Source of the DNA: Zonotrichia leucophrys gambelii | Taxonomy: Eukaryota > Chordata > Aves > Passeriformes > Passerellidae | Assembly (NCBI RefSeq): GCF_028769735.1 | Contig: NC_088178.1 | Coordinates: 5,460,001 to 5,524,000, forward strand | Direction: 5' to 3' | DNA length: 64,000 nucleotides | Shown: piece by piece, positions 1 to 13,621 of the stretch | Position numbering within the stretch: position 1 is the stretch's first letter | Layout: every line of letters starts with the position of its first letter | Notes under the pieces: generated by a model | The model's database searches: none | The model's input: the letters and a program-made list of their open reading frames with translations, nothing else | What the model was told of the DNA's origin: nothing | Position numbers and translations under genes: made by a program

Positions 1-204
1 CTACAAGGGAAACTAAGCCAGCACAGATTGACAACCCAATGCTACAAAATATGCTCAGGAACATTTATTTGAAGAAAAGTAATTTCAATTATAATATATC
101 TGACACTCTTCCTTGAGCTTTTAAATGCACTTGAGGATGGAAATATTATGTTTTAAGAAGGTTTATGGAAAATTGTTGAAAATATTCATGCTAATATTTA
201 TTAA

Positions 205-288
205 GAGGAACCTGGTCTGGTGGATGGGGGCTTGGAAAAAAGTGATCTTCAAGGTCCTTTCCAACCCAAATCATTCTAAGGTTCTGAG
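205..288 (+). mobile_element. CR1 LINE 3' tail fragment
   Basis: The stretch reads as the sense 3' end of an avian CR1 retrotransposon: a diverged 'cctggtctggtgg' block is followed by 'aaggtcctttccaaccc' and a decayed copy of the terminal ATTCT-type octamer. It holds only untranslated tail, so it encodes no protein. The 5' truncation is usual for CR1. Edges are estimated by eye. Confidence 0.75.
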
Positions 289-2100
289 ATAATTTAAATG
301 CAGTTTTGCAGTGTCATTCAGCAATAACTCTGAGTGCCATAAGTAGAAAAGCAGAGTTAGAGACTTCCCTTTCCAGCAGCATTTCACCAGCAGCTGGATA
401 AAGCAAGAACAAAAACCATTGGATAGCTGAGGGATATTTTCCACACAACAAACATTCTCTATGAAAACAAACTGCTCTAGTTCTTGCAAAATAAATGAAG
501 CCTTTGGAGGCCACTGGGATTCATGCAGTTTGTGCCAGCTCAACAAAGCCTGTCAAAACTCAACTGTGCCACTCAAAAATGGTGGAGCAGAGTTGTGCTG
601 GGGTGATGAAAAGCCTTCAGAACCTTGACTTCTTTGCTTTGGGCAGTTGTGCTGTTGTCAGGGCAGAATCTTGACACCAAGCTCAGCCATTCTCATCTCC
701 CTCAGCTGCGCCAGACATTGCACTGGAATACAGTCCCTATATTGTTTATCAGCAACTTGAAATAGGTTTAAAGCAGCCCAGGCACTGCAGTTCACAGCTT
801 TTAACCAAGGTAAAACTTTTTGTGATGTTTTTACAAAGGAAATCAAAACTGGTGCTCCCAAATGCCTGAAAGACTTTTAGGAATGATGTAAATTTGAAAA
901 AACAATGGCACTTCTTTTGTGTTTTTAATGAACCTCAAGCAGCTGAATTGAGTAAATAAAAGCATTATGGAATTAGGATGACAAGATTTTTCACTCATTT
1001 GCATCTGTATTGTTTCCAGCTGCATGTTTGCAAGTCACATTTGGGGAATAATGCCAATACTGCAATAGCCTGAAGAACATTTTTGGCTTGAATTCAGTGT
1101 GTAAAAATCCATGTAGCATTTCTGTGTACTAAATTGTCTCTTACAAAACCCAGTAATACAGCAACTGAAAAATGAAAAAATATTTGAAAACCCTTCAGCA
1201 AGGCTTCTTACATGGGTATCTTATGGCACATCATCCCATAATCCTTTACATTGAAAATAAAATATTCAAAGATAAAAGCAGAACTGTTGGATGCCCGTTG
1301 TTCACTGTTTATTTGCATAATGCATCATGATTGCACAAACACCTGTGCTAAATATCTTGGTGCTGGCAATACCTGAGAGCATGTACAGTGTTCAATTCCA
1401 CTCAAAACCTCTAATTCCCCACCATTCAAAAGTCTCCATTGTTTTTCACCTGCGCTTTTCAAGGCTGATAGAATTCCTTTCTGCCTATATGCAAGGGTAA
1501 ACACAGAGCTTTTTTGATACCATTTACATATATCAGATATTGAATAGTTTAATCAGCACATCTATAAATAACTCAGCTGCAAAAATGACCAAAGGGGGAA
1601 AAAAATCTTGATTAACTTAATTCATTACTGCTTTTGAGCTGTGTTTTTAGAGTTTTGCTGTGGTGACTCTCATGAGCAGCTTTATCGGCTGCAACTGCTT
1701 GAATTCTGAGATGATTTTGTCAGAGCTGGGTGAGTTTTCTGCAGTGCTGTCACTTCAGCAAACCCTCAGCAGCTTGCTGGGAGCCTCCCTGCAGCACAAC
1801 CACACATCCTGTGCTGCCTGGGCTGCTCAGTGCTGCCTTTCCAACACCCATCTACAAGCTAACCCTGGGGGTAAAACTCATCCTGCATGTTTTTGGGGCA
1901 GCAGGATTAAACTTGAGTGTTCTCCACTCCATATCTTAAGAGTATTCTACTCCCTTTTCAAAAAAAAAAACCAAAACCAACAAAAAACACCAGAGCATCT
2001 GCTTTTGCCTGCTGAATTTTGACATAAATTTATACTCTAAACTTTATCTGTAATAAGGATTCCATGGGGTGCAAAAAGACTCTGCCAAGAATTGCTGTTT
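289..2100. other. Gene-free AT-rich stretch
   Basis: No repeat family, splice-bounded exon or RNA gene is visible. The open frames on either strand are short (120 residues at most) and show no recognisable domain, signal peptide or repeated motif. An A-rich run lies at about 1962-1987. I see nothing else here. Confidence 0.6.
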
Positions 2101-2211
2101 GAGCAACCTGGGATGGTGGGAGGTGTCCCTGCCCGAGGCAGAGGGACCAGATGAGTTTTAAAGTCCCTTCCAACCCAAACTACTCTGGAATTCTGTGATT
2201 CAATGATTCTG
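2101..2211 (+). mobile_element. CR1 LINE 3' tail fragment
   Basis: The sense CR1 tail is clear: 'gagcaacctgggatggtgg', 'aggtgtccctgcc', then 'agtcccttccaacccaaac', ending in 'attctgtgattcaatgattctg', which is a run of the terminal octamer family. It is well preserved compared with the copy near position 205. Its 5' edge is approximate. Confidence 0.88.
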
Positions 2212-5200
2212 TTATGACTGTATTTCTTATACATGCATTTCTTGCACATGGCTTGTGCATGGTTTAGTTTATAAACAACAAGTTCTTATTTTCCAAATCT
2301 TTTCACAATTCCACCGAGCTCGGATGGAAGAAGGGGGTACTGTCTACACTGAATTATGTTTTGTCCTTTGAAGAGGGTTTAATATTTGTAACTGTTGTAT
2401 TATAGTTGTACATATATACATATATGTATAACATATAACATATATATAGTTTTAAATATAGTACTATTGTATTATAGAAGAGGATTTACTATTTGTAACT
2501 ATTTTAAATTAGCTTGGAATCTTTAGTATCTGTCTGAAATGCTGTAACAAGTGATTCCTGAGCAACATTTCATTGATTATAGGGGATTAAATGCTGAAAC
2601 ACACACTGGTTAGGAGAAATAATTCAATTAACTTCAATTCTTGTGATAACAACATTTATAATGAAACTTCTGTCAGGAGTTGGACTTTCATGATCCTTGT
2701 GAGTTCCTTGCGACTTGGGACAGTCTTTGATTCTGTGTTTCTGTGTCTTTCAGCAAAAGGGGTCTGAAAAGGACAGAGTTTACACCCTCTTTACAGTGTA
2801 AATTATATCACTGGTTGAAAAGGATCAGATCTCTTTTTTTCTACTTTTTTCCTTGTAGGGCTCATTTCCCTTGATTAAGGAGTTCAGGGGAGATTTTCAA
2901 AATACCTAGATGACCAAAAGGAAGTTATATTGGCTGGTCACTGAAATATTGATGCTTCTCAATATCTAACTTTTTGGGGTTTTTTTAATTTTAACTGACA
3001 CTTTAATCAAGAAAAAATACCAGTAAGAAACTATAAACATAATGAGATTTAATCTTAACCATTAATCCCAGAGCAAGTAGTTAGGTAGTATTGAAACATC
3101 TCATCATAAGGCATTTGATTATGTTACCATGAGCAGCAGCACTACAGGGAAATCAGCAAAAAAACCTTCTAGAACTGATGAAAAAAATGCGAAGATAAAA
3201 GTACACTCACTAATGAGATGAATGAATTAATTCCAACTGTATAATCAATGAGGTGATGCCTCTCTCCTCTCTGGTATGTGATATGGCAAACTCAGCACTT
3301 GGGGGAATTTGGGTTGAGGTGTAGGAGGAAAACAGATTTAGTGTGTGAGGATTGCACTGGTGCCACACCCACAAACTCTGATTTCATACTGAAGGCACTT
3401 CCAAAATGATGGAAAAGAATCTTTTGCATTTCCAAACCCTCGCTTGCTCTTTTAGCAACAGCAGTTCTTCTGGATGGAAAATAGTCCCAGATGAACCAGA
3501 GAAGTTTTGGAAGGATTTTAACTATGGAGCTCCCTCCACATGGTGCTGCTCAGTCCAAGTCAAACTCAGTGGTCTTGGTGGCTTTTTCCTGTTGGTTTTC
3601 TTGGCTTTCACAGAGATGGGGCAACTCAGAGGCATTTTAAAAGATTTTATTCCATTATCAGTCTTGATGAGTACTGAGACACAAGAGATGCAAAACTCAA
3701 CACCATTCTATCAGAAGCTACCTTATGTATTGGTTACAATAAATATATTGTAAAGTTTACAAAACTGTGTAAAATTTCTATCAAATTAAAAAAAATTCTT
3801 TACAAATCCATTTCCCACATTTTCCCATCGTGACTCTGAGATTCCATGGTTGGAACTTCACACAAAATGTTCAGACTCCACAACTGAGCTTGTTCAAAAG
3901 AGATAAGCTCTGGTTTTAATCTCCTTTTGTTTCCTAATTGTGCAATAGGTTTAGTTGATTTTGTGTCACACTTTGGGTTTAATGGCCTGATTTTTATCAT
4001 AACCTGGACACAATTTATGTTACTTTTATAGTCTTTTGTTTTCAGCAGAATGGTGCAATGTTATGTTAATACAGAGACACATCCTGTAATCAAACCCCAC
4101 AAATGCTGTAGTATCTCTGATCAAATGAAAAGTGCAGAAGGAAGGAAGGCTGGCAAGTGGAAATTGAACAATACTCCCTTTTTTTCTCAGGGAAACCACA
4201 GCAAAATGAGGTCAAGACAGCAGAATCCTCTTTGTCCTGAGGAGCCAGAGGTCCTTCACAACAATGTACGAAATTATGAGCCACAAATATAAAATACAGC
4301 AGCGTTGGGTGAAACAATCAAACCTACTCTCACAAAATGAGAACTGGAGTTCTGGAAAATTCCCTCGTCTCTTCACCAGAGTTTTCACTGGTTGGATCTC
4401 CTCACATATGACTCAAAACCACTGAGTTGCATTTAAATTCATATCTTGACTTCAACCATCAACTTAGCTGGAAAACATAAATAATTTTAAGGATATGCAC
4501 AGCTTGGTAGACAAAATTATATATGTAAGTTTTTGTGATGTGTTCTCTGCAATTGTCTGGGGAAGAAAAACAAATTGTAGATAAGAACAGTCACAGCCAT
4601 GTTAATTTCCTTTCATTTAGCTGTCCAGTGTTTGGCTTTATATGGCAAAGAATTCAGATTAAAGACATAAACACAGGCTTTTATACAGCTCTATTTACTG
4701 ATGAAAGAAAACATGCTAAGAGGTAGTAAAAGAAAATACTAAATGCCTATTGTGAAAATCTGATTTTGCAGTTGCTTTGTGTCAGCCTTGTGAAAATCCC
4801 TCATAAACTGGCACCAAGAGTCCCCGTTAAGATGTGTCTCATAAACCATAGAGGAAACCTGCTGATAACACTGAAACTCTTAAAGAGGCTTAGTAAAATC
4901 TCTAAAAACTACATTTTAACATGTGGTGACCTACACAAGAGAAACTTCTTTTTGCTATGCCCAGGCATAAAAAACAAACAAACCAAAGAATAAAAAAAAT
5001 CCCAACAGAACAAACCCCTCCCCAAAACAAACAACACAACTAAAAATAAAATTAAGTTCACAAAAGGTTTTCCAAAGTGATTTTTTTATCCATCTCCCCT
5101 CAGAAATATAAACCTCTATTAATCTTTAGTGACCTGTTGCCTCTTACATGAAGGTTTCAGTTAATTGCCAGCATTATTTAAAGAGAAGAAACTTTCCAGA

Positions 5201-5694
5201 AGATGAATGTGTGTGTTGTTTCAGCATATTTTGAAAATCTAGGGTTCTGTGAGGAAAAAAAAACTCTCAAAAGTTCCATTCCTTTGAGACTGTGCTGGCT
5301 TATTCATCAAGGAGACAGAAAGGCAATATCATAAAATACCATGCAGGAGTGAAGATTGGGGTTTGGCACTGAGATTTATTATTACAGTAACAGAATTGGA
5401 GGGTTTTGCTTATCTGTACCCAGCATATCAACTGTCAGTGAATGAATAAGGAAGCTCCAGTTCAGGAGCTGGATGAGCAGTGAGCAGAGACACCTTTGCT
5501 TTTGGTGCAGGTGATGAAAATACAATTTGGGATCCTCAGAGGTCAGGAGGACAATGTGTGACTCTCATCTGGTCATGACAGAGTGCCCTTGGAGTGGCCA
5601 CCCCATCCTTAACACCTGGAATCACAACCATATACATATGTAAAAAAAAAATCCAAACAGAAAACCCCCAAAAAACTCCTCAAAAAATCTCATA
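2212..5694. other. Gene-free stretch with minor simple repeats
   Basis: There is an AT-alternating patch with 'catatatacatatatg' at about 2409-2455 and an A-rich patch with CAAAA-like units at about 4963-5050. No coding exon or interspersed repeat is evident. The frame at 3406-3753 (115 residues) looks random, with no domain and no splice context. Confidence 0.6.
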
Positions 5695-6075
5695 AATATC
5701 CCAATAATATATTTATATTTAAATTACATTTATACTTATATTATTTATATTTATATTCATAATTACATTTATATAATGCTATATATTATATATTAATATA
5801 ATACTATACTTATATTATTTTATGTTATATTATTTTATGTTATATTATATTATATTATATTATATTATATTATATTATATTAATATAAATTACTCAATAA
5901 CTTATTAAATACAATTAATTATCAAACTATTACATTATTAATTGCAGAATATAATTAATTAAATATAAAATTTAGATTTAAAAGACAAATATATCCATAC
6001 ATTATATTTATGACATAATATTTTTTAATATTAAAATATAAAGATATAAATTAAAATAAAAATATATACACATAC
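5695..6075. repeat. AT-rich low-complexity block with TATAT pentamer array
   Basis: About 380 bp of almost pure A and T. Its core at about 5827-5881 is a run of the pentamer TATAT/ATATT, flanked by decayed 'tttatatt' variants. Such blocks arise by replication slippage, can adopt unwound or cruciform forms, and are error-prone in assembly. Confidence 0.9.
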
Positions 6076-6641
6076 ACATGGGCTTACAACTAGACCCTGG
6101 CTGTTAAAGAGCAAATTCCTTGCTTTGCTATGGTTTTAGATGAGATGTGAAAAGCCTACATGGAAAAGAATTGCAGTTTTAAAAGACTGGTAAGAGTGGC
6201 TGAGCTATCATAGATTTATCACACAAAGCAGCAGCACTGTTTGTAACCTGTGATCAAAAATCAAATGGCAGAGTAAGTTTCTATTTTCTTTCATATTAAG
6301 TGTTTTCAGGTAGTAGATTTCTGTCTTGGGCTTAGTATTGGAAGCATGATGGAGTGAAAAGAAGTGGTAGAAAAAACCCTTAAGGGTAATTCTTTATGGT
6401 TTTAAGGAGAACTCTTACCTCCTTAGCTTTATTTCATAGTTTATCAACACAGTTTGAGGCTGCACATTGGCTGTCCCAAACACCAAGGATATGGTGGAAG
6501 CATTCTGGCAGACAGTTTCTGAAGGAATAAACAAACAACAGCTAATCCCCCTTGGTGGTAATTCCTAGGTTGACATCTCACAGATTCCAATTTTTTAAAC
6601 AACCGAATTCATTAAACTCAACAGTCCTCCCCAAACTTACA
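6076..6641. other. Short gene-free interval
   Basis: Unique AT-rich DNA between the AT block and a minus-strand CR1. Nothing recognisable as a gene, RNA or repeat was seen. Confidence 0.55.
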
Positions 6642-6860
6642 GGATCCCAGAATCAATTAGGGATTGACTGGGGAAGAGTCCAACCTCTACCTGATCCCCA
6701 GCCCAGAGCCTCATCCTGGGACACCTCCAGGGATGGGGACTCCAGCACCTCCCTGGGCAGCCCCTGCCAAGGCCTGACCACCCTTTCCATGCAGAAATTC
6801 CTCCTGGTGTCCAGCCTGAGCCTACTCTGGCCCAGCCTGAGGCCGTTCCCTCTGACCTGC
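6642..6860 (-). mobile_element. CR1 LINE 3' fragment (subfamily A)
   Basis: Read on the minus strand this is a CR1 3' region. The + strand shows 'atcccagaatcaattaggg', 'cacctccagggatggggac', 'tccctgggcagcccctgcc' and 'gcagaaattcctcctggtg'. The same ordered blocks recur at 22915-23162, so both copies belong to one subfamily. The open frames across this element in three phases are repeat-derived and not a gene. Confidence 0.92.
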
Positions 6861-7331
6861 CCACCCATTCCAGGTCCATTTGGGAAGCTCAAAGGGCCTT
6901 CATGACAAAGAGCCCCCTCCAGATGTTCTTCATGGTGAAGAACATGTAAACATAATTTTGAAGAATTTCAGGCCTCTAACAGAATTTCAAAGCACAAATA
7001 TGAGGGCTCTCTTCTCCCTGTTTCTGGACAGACTTTTGTTTTCCTTGCGGGACTCTTCTGCTGGAATCTGCTGGGCCATTTCCCACTCTGGGACAAACCC
7101 CTGTGGGCACCTACTGTATCCCAGGTCTGAATGGGTCTCTGGGGTGATAACCCTAACTCTAACCCCAACTTCTGCCTCCTGGGATTTCCCAGAGTTTGTT
7201 TTTTGCCACGTTGTCAATTTAAGGCAACAAAATGTAGGCAACTCTCACATAAATATTTACAGTAGAGCCAAAGGGTCTGCAAGGGTTGGGGTACTGTGTT
7301 TTCTTCTCAGAGCATGGTTACATAGGTTCAA
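6861..7331. other. Interval between two CR1 copies
   Basis: Moderately GC-richer DNA holding a three-unit telomere-like motif (listed separately). The open frame spanning 6880-7422 runs from one CR1 copy into the next and has no recognisable domain, so it is treated as non-coding. Confidence 0.55.
7148..7165. repeat. Degenerate interstitial telomere-like motif
   Basis: Three consecutive hexamers read TAACCC, TAACTC, TAACCC, the C-rich telomere unit with one mismatch. It is far too short to call a telomere remnant. It could be chance or a repair-inserted fragment. Confidence 0.4.
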
Positions 7332-7558
7332 AATCATGGAAACTCACAATAATTTGGGTTGGAAGGGACCTCAAAGCCCATCCAGTGACACCCCTGCCAT
7401 GGGAAGGAACACCTTACACTAGCCCAGATTGCCCCAAGTCCTGTCCGTCCTGGCCTAGGACACTGCCAGGGATCCAGGGGCAGCCACAGCTGCTCTGGGC
7501 ACCCTGTGCCACCCTCACAAGGAGGAATTCCTTCTCAATATCCCATCTAACCCTGCTG
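7332..7558 (-). mobile_element. CR1 LINE 3' fragment (subfamily B)
   Basis: Minus-strand CR1. The + strand carries 'aatttgggttggaagggacc', 'cacccctgccatggg', 'gacactgccagggatccag', 'ctctgggcaccctgtgcc' and 'atatcccatctaaccctg', in the order expected when reading from the 3' end inward. It differs from the 6642 copy in having the 'ccatggg' tail type. Confidence 0.94.
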
Positions 7559-9402
7559 TCAAAAATATCCACAGTTTCTCATCCCAGTCAGTTTTGACTG
7601 GGACCAATTTAGGAACACAAAGGCCATGTTTGGCAAAGAATATTTTTCCACATGTGATATTCAAGAAAGAAGGATTTGGTTGGGAGGCCATCTTGACCCA
7701 CATCACTGAGCCCAGTATCTCCCTTAAGAACTATAGTGTGATATGAATTTTGACATTTATTCAAGATTATGAAGGAACAGAGGGCTGGGAAGCTTTGTAT
7801 TTTTAGCTATGCTGCATGCTGGAATATAACGCCACATTCCAAGTCCAATTTTTAATATTCTTTATATCCTGTGGTAATTATAGCACATGTCCAGAGAGGC
7901 AATTACAGGTACCTTTCTCTTTTTATGCCTGTTTTAAAAACATAATTAATAATCAGATATACTCAGCAATTTTATAGCAGGATTAGCTCTATTACTTCCC
8001 ATCAAAAACAACCAGGCTGCAAGAGTAGCAGAGGTGACCTGTTAAACTCTGAGCCACATGGAAATGCTCTGCCAAAGCAAATCCCACAATTTTAAGGTCT
8101 CTGCTCCCAATTTGATGCAAAGCTTCACAAGGACAGGAAAAGCTGACAGCTGAGCCAGGCCTTCTGCAGCCCAGGGGAGTGAGGGATCCCTAATGATGTG
8201 TCAGCCCAGTGTCAGAGCTCAGGTTCCAGTAGCTTCATCTCCACTGAGGAAATGCAGCTCCCACAGTTCTGGGATCATTGTGAATTTGTGATGCTGCTGG
8301 TGCTGTTATGAGACCACAGAGCAGAATCTGCGGAACTCCATATCAGGATTGGTCAGATTATTCCCTTTTCTGACCCAGAGATGGGGCATTTAAAAAACTT
8401 TTATTTCATTTTCAGTCTCATGAGGAGGGTGAGACAATACAGATGCTATAATTCACACCATCACAATCAGAAGCCAACAATTTCTTAATTACAACACACT
8501 GTAAGTGTTACTTAGCCTGTCAGCTTTAGCCACACCATGCTGTAAATGCCTTAAAGCCAATCATCTGAAATTACCACTCGTGGATTTTACTACATTGCTT
8601 CTTTCACACTTCTATTTCTCCAGAGTATCCAGTCTTTTTTGCAAGGCCACCCTTTGAAATTTGTTTTTAGCTCCATTTCTCTCTCAGCAATGTCCGTCTG
8701 TCCTGTTCCATAGCATTTTTAAATCAGTATTTCTTATCTCAAGGTTTGCATACAGATGCACACTGTGTAAGCCTTCTGCCAGGCTTTGAGAATTTTCTAT
8801 ACACCCATTTCCCACACTGATTAAATGTGTACATGTTAAATGTGAGCATACTGGAGAGAGGGGTAGACACAGAAACAGCAAAGAGGAATGTTGAGAAAAG
8901 AGCTTATCATTATTCCTGTTTCAGGGACAATACCACCTTTGTGTATCCCACACTTCGTACTGTCCACCACCACTGCCCCTCAATAGGAACTATTCCAGGA
9001 AAATGATATATAATTCCAAAAAAAGGAACCAATTTCCAGCAATTTTGTGGGATTTTCACATCCAGAAGATCTTTCAAGCATAGCTCAACCCAGAATTGTG
9101 CTGGCATCCTGCAGTGCAGGGCTGGGCCATCCTGCAGGATATTGCTGCCAAACTGGGTGTGCTGTGAAATCAAGGATTTAATTTGATTGATAGGATGCAA
9201 TCTGGACCTGCAACAGCTTAACTGCCTTTGAATTTCTGCAACTTCATGCCAAAATGTTATTTTCTTTTATTTTTTTAAGAGGGATTAAGAGAAGGAATAT
9301 GAGAGAGCTTTGAAATTGTTCATTCTTAATTCATCACCAGCAGGAAGGACAACCTAAGAAATTCAATTTGTGGCTAAAAAATTGATATAGAAGAAGAAAG
9401 TG
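7559..9402. other. Gene-free stretch
   Basis: Unique-looking DNA with no coding exon and no recognisable repeat. The two frames near 8684-8881 and 8910-9200 are below 100 residues and have no conserved motif or splice context. Confidence 0.55.
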
Positions 9403-9503
9403 GAGAATCACAGAGAAAGGTTGAGGTTGGGAGGGACCTTCAGAGTTCAGCTGGTCCTGCCCTCCACTCAAGCAGGGTCATTTAGAGACAGTTGCTCAGG
9501 AAA
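9403..9503 (-). mobile_element. CR1 LINE 3' fragment (older type)
   Basis: The + strand shows 'agaatcacagag', 'gaggttgggagggacc', a 'cagctggtcctgccctcca' block and 'aagcagggtcatttagag'. This is the CR1 3' region that carries the 'gctcaagcagggtcacctag' motif and is distinct from the 'ccatggg' type. It is short and diverged. Confidence 0.85.
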
Positions 9504-12500
9504 ACTTTTATGAATGCATAAAAAAGAAAAAAAATGTGAGAAAAGGATTTTCTACCTTTTACATTTAAGTAGTTTTTGGCAAGTCAAGTCAAAGTTTGCT
9601 CAAATAACAATATGACAACATGGATTAACTAATTAAGGTGACATTTTTCATCCTTGTTTTCCCACTCAGCCCTGTGATCTTGGGGTATATTTAAAGCTTT
9701 TGTGATTTAAAAACACATTTAGATCTGGAAAATCTAAAGAGGAGACCAGATCTGAATTTCTGTTTGCTTAAATAGAATCCTGAAGAAAACCCTGGAATGT
9801 AAGCTTTGATGTTACTGTTTCCAGCATCCCTTTTGCCTTGCTCTTAATTTGTTGAAATATCTGTTGATACACCACAAAAAAACCTAAGAAAATGTGCCAA
9901 AAGCTCAGGTATGTTGGATAAAGTGAGCAAAGCATTTCTTATTGCAATATTGCCTGTGAAATCAAGACCAGAAATGCAATTAAATTCAATATCTTGCCTA
10001 GCAGGTGATAAAGTCCTTGGACAAGTGTTTTTCTCCAGAGGCAAAACTGCAAGGAATGAGAGTACCAGAAAAAGAGCTAAAGAGCTGCATGTTATGTCTT
10101 CAGTTCTGTTTTCTCTATTTTCATTTTGCTTTGTCTTCAAAATACCAACATCAGACCTGAATTTCTGAGATCTGTAGAAAAATCTCAATTTCTTCTCTTG
10201 GCACGGGCAGCATTTTCCATGTTAATAATCAAATCAAAGACATCCACACTTTTCATTTTGCTTTACATTATACCAACACTTACAACCTAGAAGTAAGAAA
10301 AAAATAAAGGTTAATAAAATTTCCAGCACCTTCTTTTTAAAATACCTCAGGCACTCTCTTCCTCCCCACATTTGTTTAGATAGTTAACAGATGTTTCAAT
10401 TTTTTATCTATGACAAAAAAATGTATTGATCTTATAAAAATTCTTTTTTTATTAAATATACTTTACTTATGGATATAATGCATTAACCTGCATAGAACTG
10501 CAGAGAACCTCCTCTTCTCCACTATTTTGGACATGACACACCAGAGAGATCTTAAATTATTCAACAATTCTATCCACTGCTTTGTGCTACACCACAGACC
10601 TCCTGACACTCCACTGGTCATCATTAAACAGAACTTAACAGAGACAATTTTTGGTGGAAAGAAAACATTCAGAAGCTGAATTAGAGACATTTAAATGGCA
10701 CAGTTTTGGTGGTTTGTGGGTTTTTTTTTCAGAATAAAGGCAGTTATAATAAACTGAACTCAAATGCAGCGAAATGATTTTTAAAAAATCACAGTTAACA
10801 TATGATTATCCTGAAAAATTTGATAGTTTGAATCCTGGTGTGATGCCAGCTGAAAGAGGATGATTTAAGAGATTTAAATTGGTCCTTTTAAGGCAATTGG
10901 AAAATGTAGACTCTTACAAAGAGACTGAAGATTTTGCTTATTAAGATATTTGTTCCCCAAGAGTAAAGTTGAAATAAAATCTACAAAGGAGAAGAAAATG
11001 ACATTTTTGTTCTACTGATGTTTTGTTTCATTTAGTCTTGTGAAACAGAAAATTCTACAGATCCTGTATAATCCTCATTGCTTTTAAATATCTTGTATTT
11101 GTTCAGAGTTCCCAGACATTCACAAGGGAGGGCAGGGAGAAAAGAAATCTAAAAAAACCATGCCAAAGGCCTGGATCCCAATTTTATCCTTAGGGCTCTT
11201 CCCAAGGACCCAATCCATTTCAAAGTCCATACTTTTGAAATGTTGAATCCCATGCTCGAGCAAGAAAATTGTTGCTGTTTTAATAAAATACCAGTGAGAA
11301 TTTACATGGGAGAAATCTCCTTTTCCAATCTGTCATTTTTGAGAAACGTGATAAATTATTGTCCTTATTTTTCACAGAATATTTTGGTTGGAATGATGAT
11401 AATACAAAAGAACTTGTTTTTTTCTGAGTTATTTATGATACGCTCTGCTGTCATTATCATCAAGTTTTATTTTGATAAATATAAAGTAGCTGTTAATCCC
11501 TACCTATTTCCTCCTCTTTGCCAGTATAATTCTTGAGGAATTGACTTAGTGAACTTTTTCAACCATTAATAATACATCTAAAGGAGACTATAAATTATTG
11601 TCCGTATGAATTTGATTTTCTCATGGTAAATGTTAAATTTCATTTGAGGAGAAGTGGAATTCATGATGAAAGGATTGAAATCCCCATCACCGAGACTCCT
11701 GTTGTTTTCATCTACTTCATTTATTATTCAAAGTGTTTGACCTTAAAGAAAGGACTGAAAATGCATTAGGTTCATCTTAGTATTGAGAAGATTTCAGACT
11801 TATAATGGCATAAATTTCCTTCTGGGAAGGGAGAAATGGATGAAGGAAAGATTTGATGGTGGGGACTGGAATGCTGATTTCAGCTGAGAGCCAGCTGCGG
11901 GTAAGTAATTCCAGGATCAACCCAGAAATAAAAATTGGGATATTTAGCAGAGTGACAATAGACCCACCAGTGACAGAAGCAATGATTCACTGCTGCACAC
12001 TTTCATTGTAATCAGGGATTCTTACGTGGCAGGAAATATAGCAACCAAGAGGGAATGAAGAACATTCACAATTAATTGAAGACAGGCCAGAAAAGAATGC
12101 AAAACCTCAAGCTACTGAGAGCAGAAAATATTAATAGCATGAATGGAGAGAGAGAGGATCATATAAAAAACTGGGCTGAAAAGGAAAAAATATAAAACAG
12201 ATTGTAATTAAAAAATGTAGTGCATGGAGAAATTAAAAAAAGAATGCTGGAATTTACACTCTGCTGCTGATTTTCTGCTTCTGTGGCACACAGAAAAATT
12301 TTTTAATGATAAGATAAATAATTTAATACAGGAAACAACTGACAATACACAAAGAGAGGAAATAAGGCAGAACAACAGAGATGGCAACAGGATTTTGCAT
12401 TAAAAGTCCCTATTTAAGTGGTTGAAATAAGTACTTTCATCTACAGGTGGAAAACTGAATAAAGTTCTCCCAGCTAAAAGCGTCCGATGGGCTCGTTTAC

Positions 12501-12886
12501 TTTACTGATTTCCCAGCTGAGCAGCCTTTAAAAATGTGGGTTTTTTCCAAAAAAATTGGGGAAAACGAAAAATAATGTAGATTGATAGATGAGTTCTTAA
12601 CAATCTTTCTTGCTTTCTTAAAGAAAATCTGGTGGACATTCATCAGTCTAATTCTAGGAATAATATAATTGGTTGTTACCACTCTGTGGTTTGTTTAAAA
12701 TTATAGGTGTGTGTACAGAGAAAGGTGCAATAATTATGAAAAAGGGTTTTCAAGGCGGTGCTTTGGAGAGGTTCTGGTCTCAGCAATTCAGGCATTTTCT
12801 GAAATTACTTCCATGGGTTGCTGCCAGTCTGTCATTTTCACCCTGAACTGAAGACACAACCCTTATTACTCATAAGTTAAATATAA

Positions 12887-12972
12887 AAGAAATAAAAAGA
12901 AAAAAAACCTGAAATAACACCACCACCAAGAAAAAAAGAAAAAATAAAACAAAAAAAGAAACAGAAAAGAAC
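12887..12972. repeat. A-rich low-complexity patch
   Basis: The + strand is dominated by A runs broken by G or C, with a short 'caccaccacc' island in the middle. There is no LINE body upstream, so it does not look like a retroposon tail. Confidence 0.7.
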
Positions 12973-13581
12973 TAATCTAGATTAAAAATAGCACATGGGA
13001 TAAGCAGGGAGTTTTAACCTGAATCAATCTGGTACCTTGGTTTAGAGTGGTTTCTCCAAATTGCAATAACACATTGAGGCAGCAAACAGTGACCTGAGAA
13101 GATCAGGCTGAAGTGTCCTTTACTGCTGCAGATTTCATCAAATTGCTTTTTCAGAAGAAAGGTTGGTATTCACATCCTTCAAAATAGCTGCCATGGTGGG
13201 GAGAGTAAATGATTTCTCTGTAAATCAGCTGATGCTTTTGCACATTGAGCTAACCCTTGATCCTGCTCATTCTCCATTTTTGGTCAATGTAGAATTGCTC
13301 ATAACTGGACAAGGTACCATCTGTAAGAAAACTGATTAATATTTTTTATATAGAGAAGTGGATCCACGGTAAGGTTTGCTAACAATTGCCATGCCCATGT
13401 ACAACCATCCCTATCATTTCAGCCTCAAAATGTGCTTGCAGAAGTTCATCTCATATTGTTTTCTCAATTCTATGCAACACAGTGCCCCACTTCTTTCAGT
13501 CACTGTGATATTTGTGATTTCACACCATCTTGAGGAGCTTTTTCCACCACCTCTTCCAAGAAACAGTCCTGAGATGTCAAA

Positions 13582-13621
13582 CCTTGACAGTAATTTCAAG
13601 GCTTTGACAGTAATTTCAAGG
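13582..13621. repeat. 20-bp tandem duplication
   Basis: Two adjacent 20-bp units, 13582-13601 and 13602-13621, share 'ttgacagtaatttcaagg' and differ at one base (c/t at the second position of the unit). This suggests a recent local duplication. Confidence 0.9.

Noticed and set aside
6552..7422. Open frames of 117 and 180 residues
   Set aside because: They run through two CR1 fragments, with the intervening DNA showing no recognisable protein.
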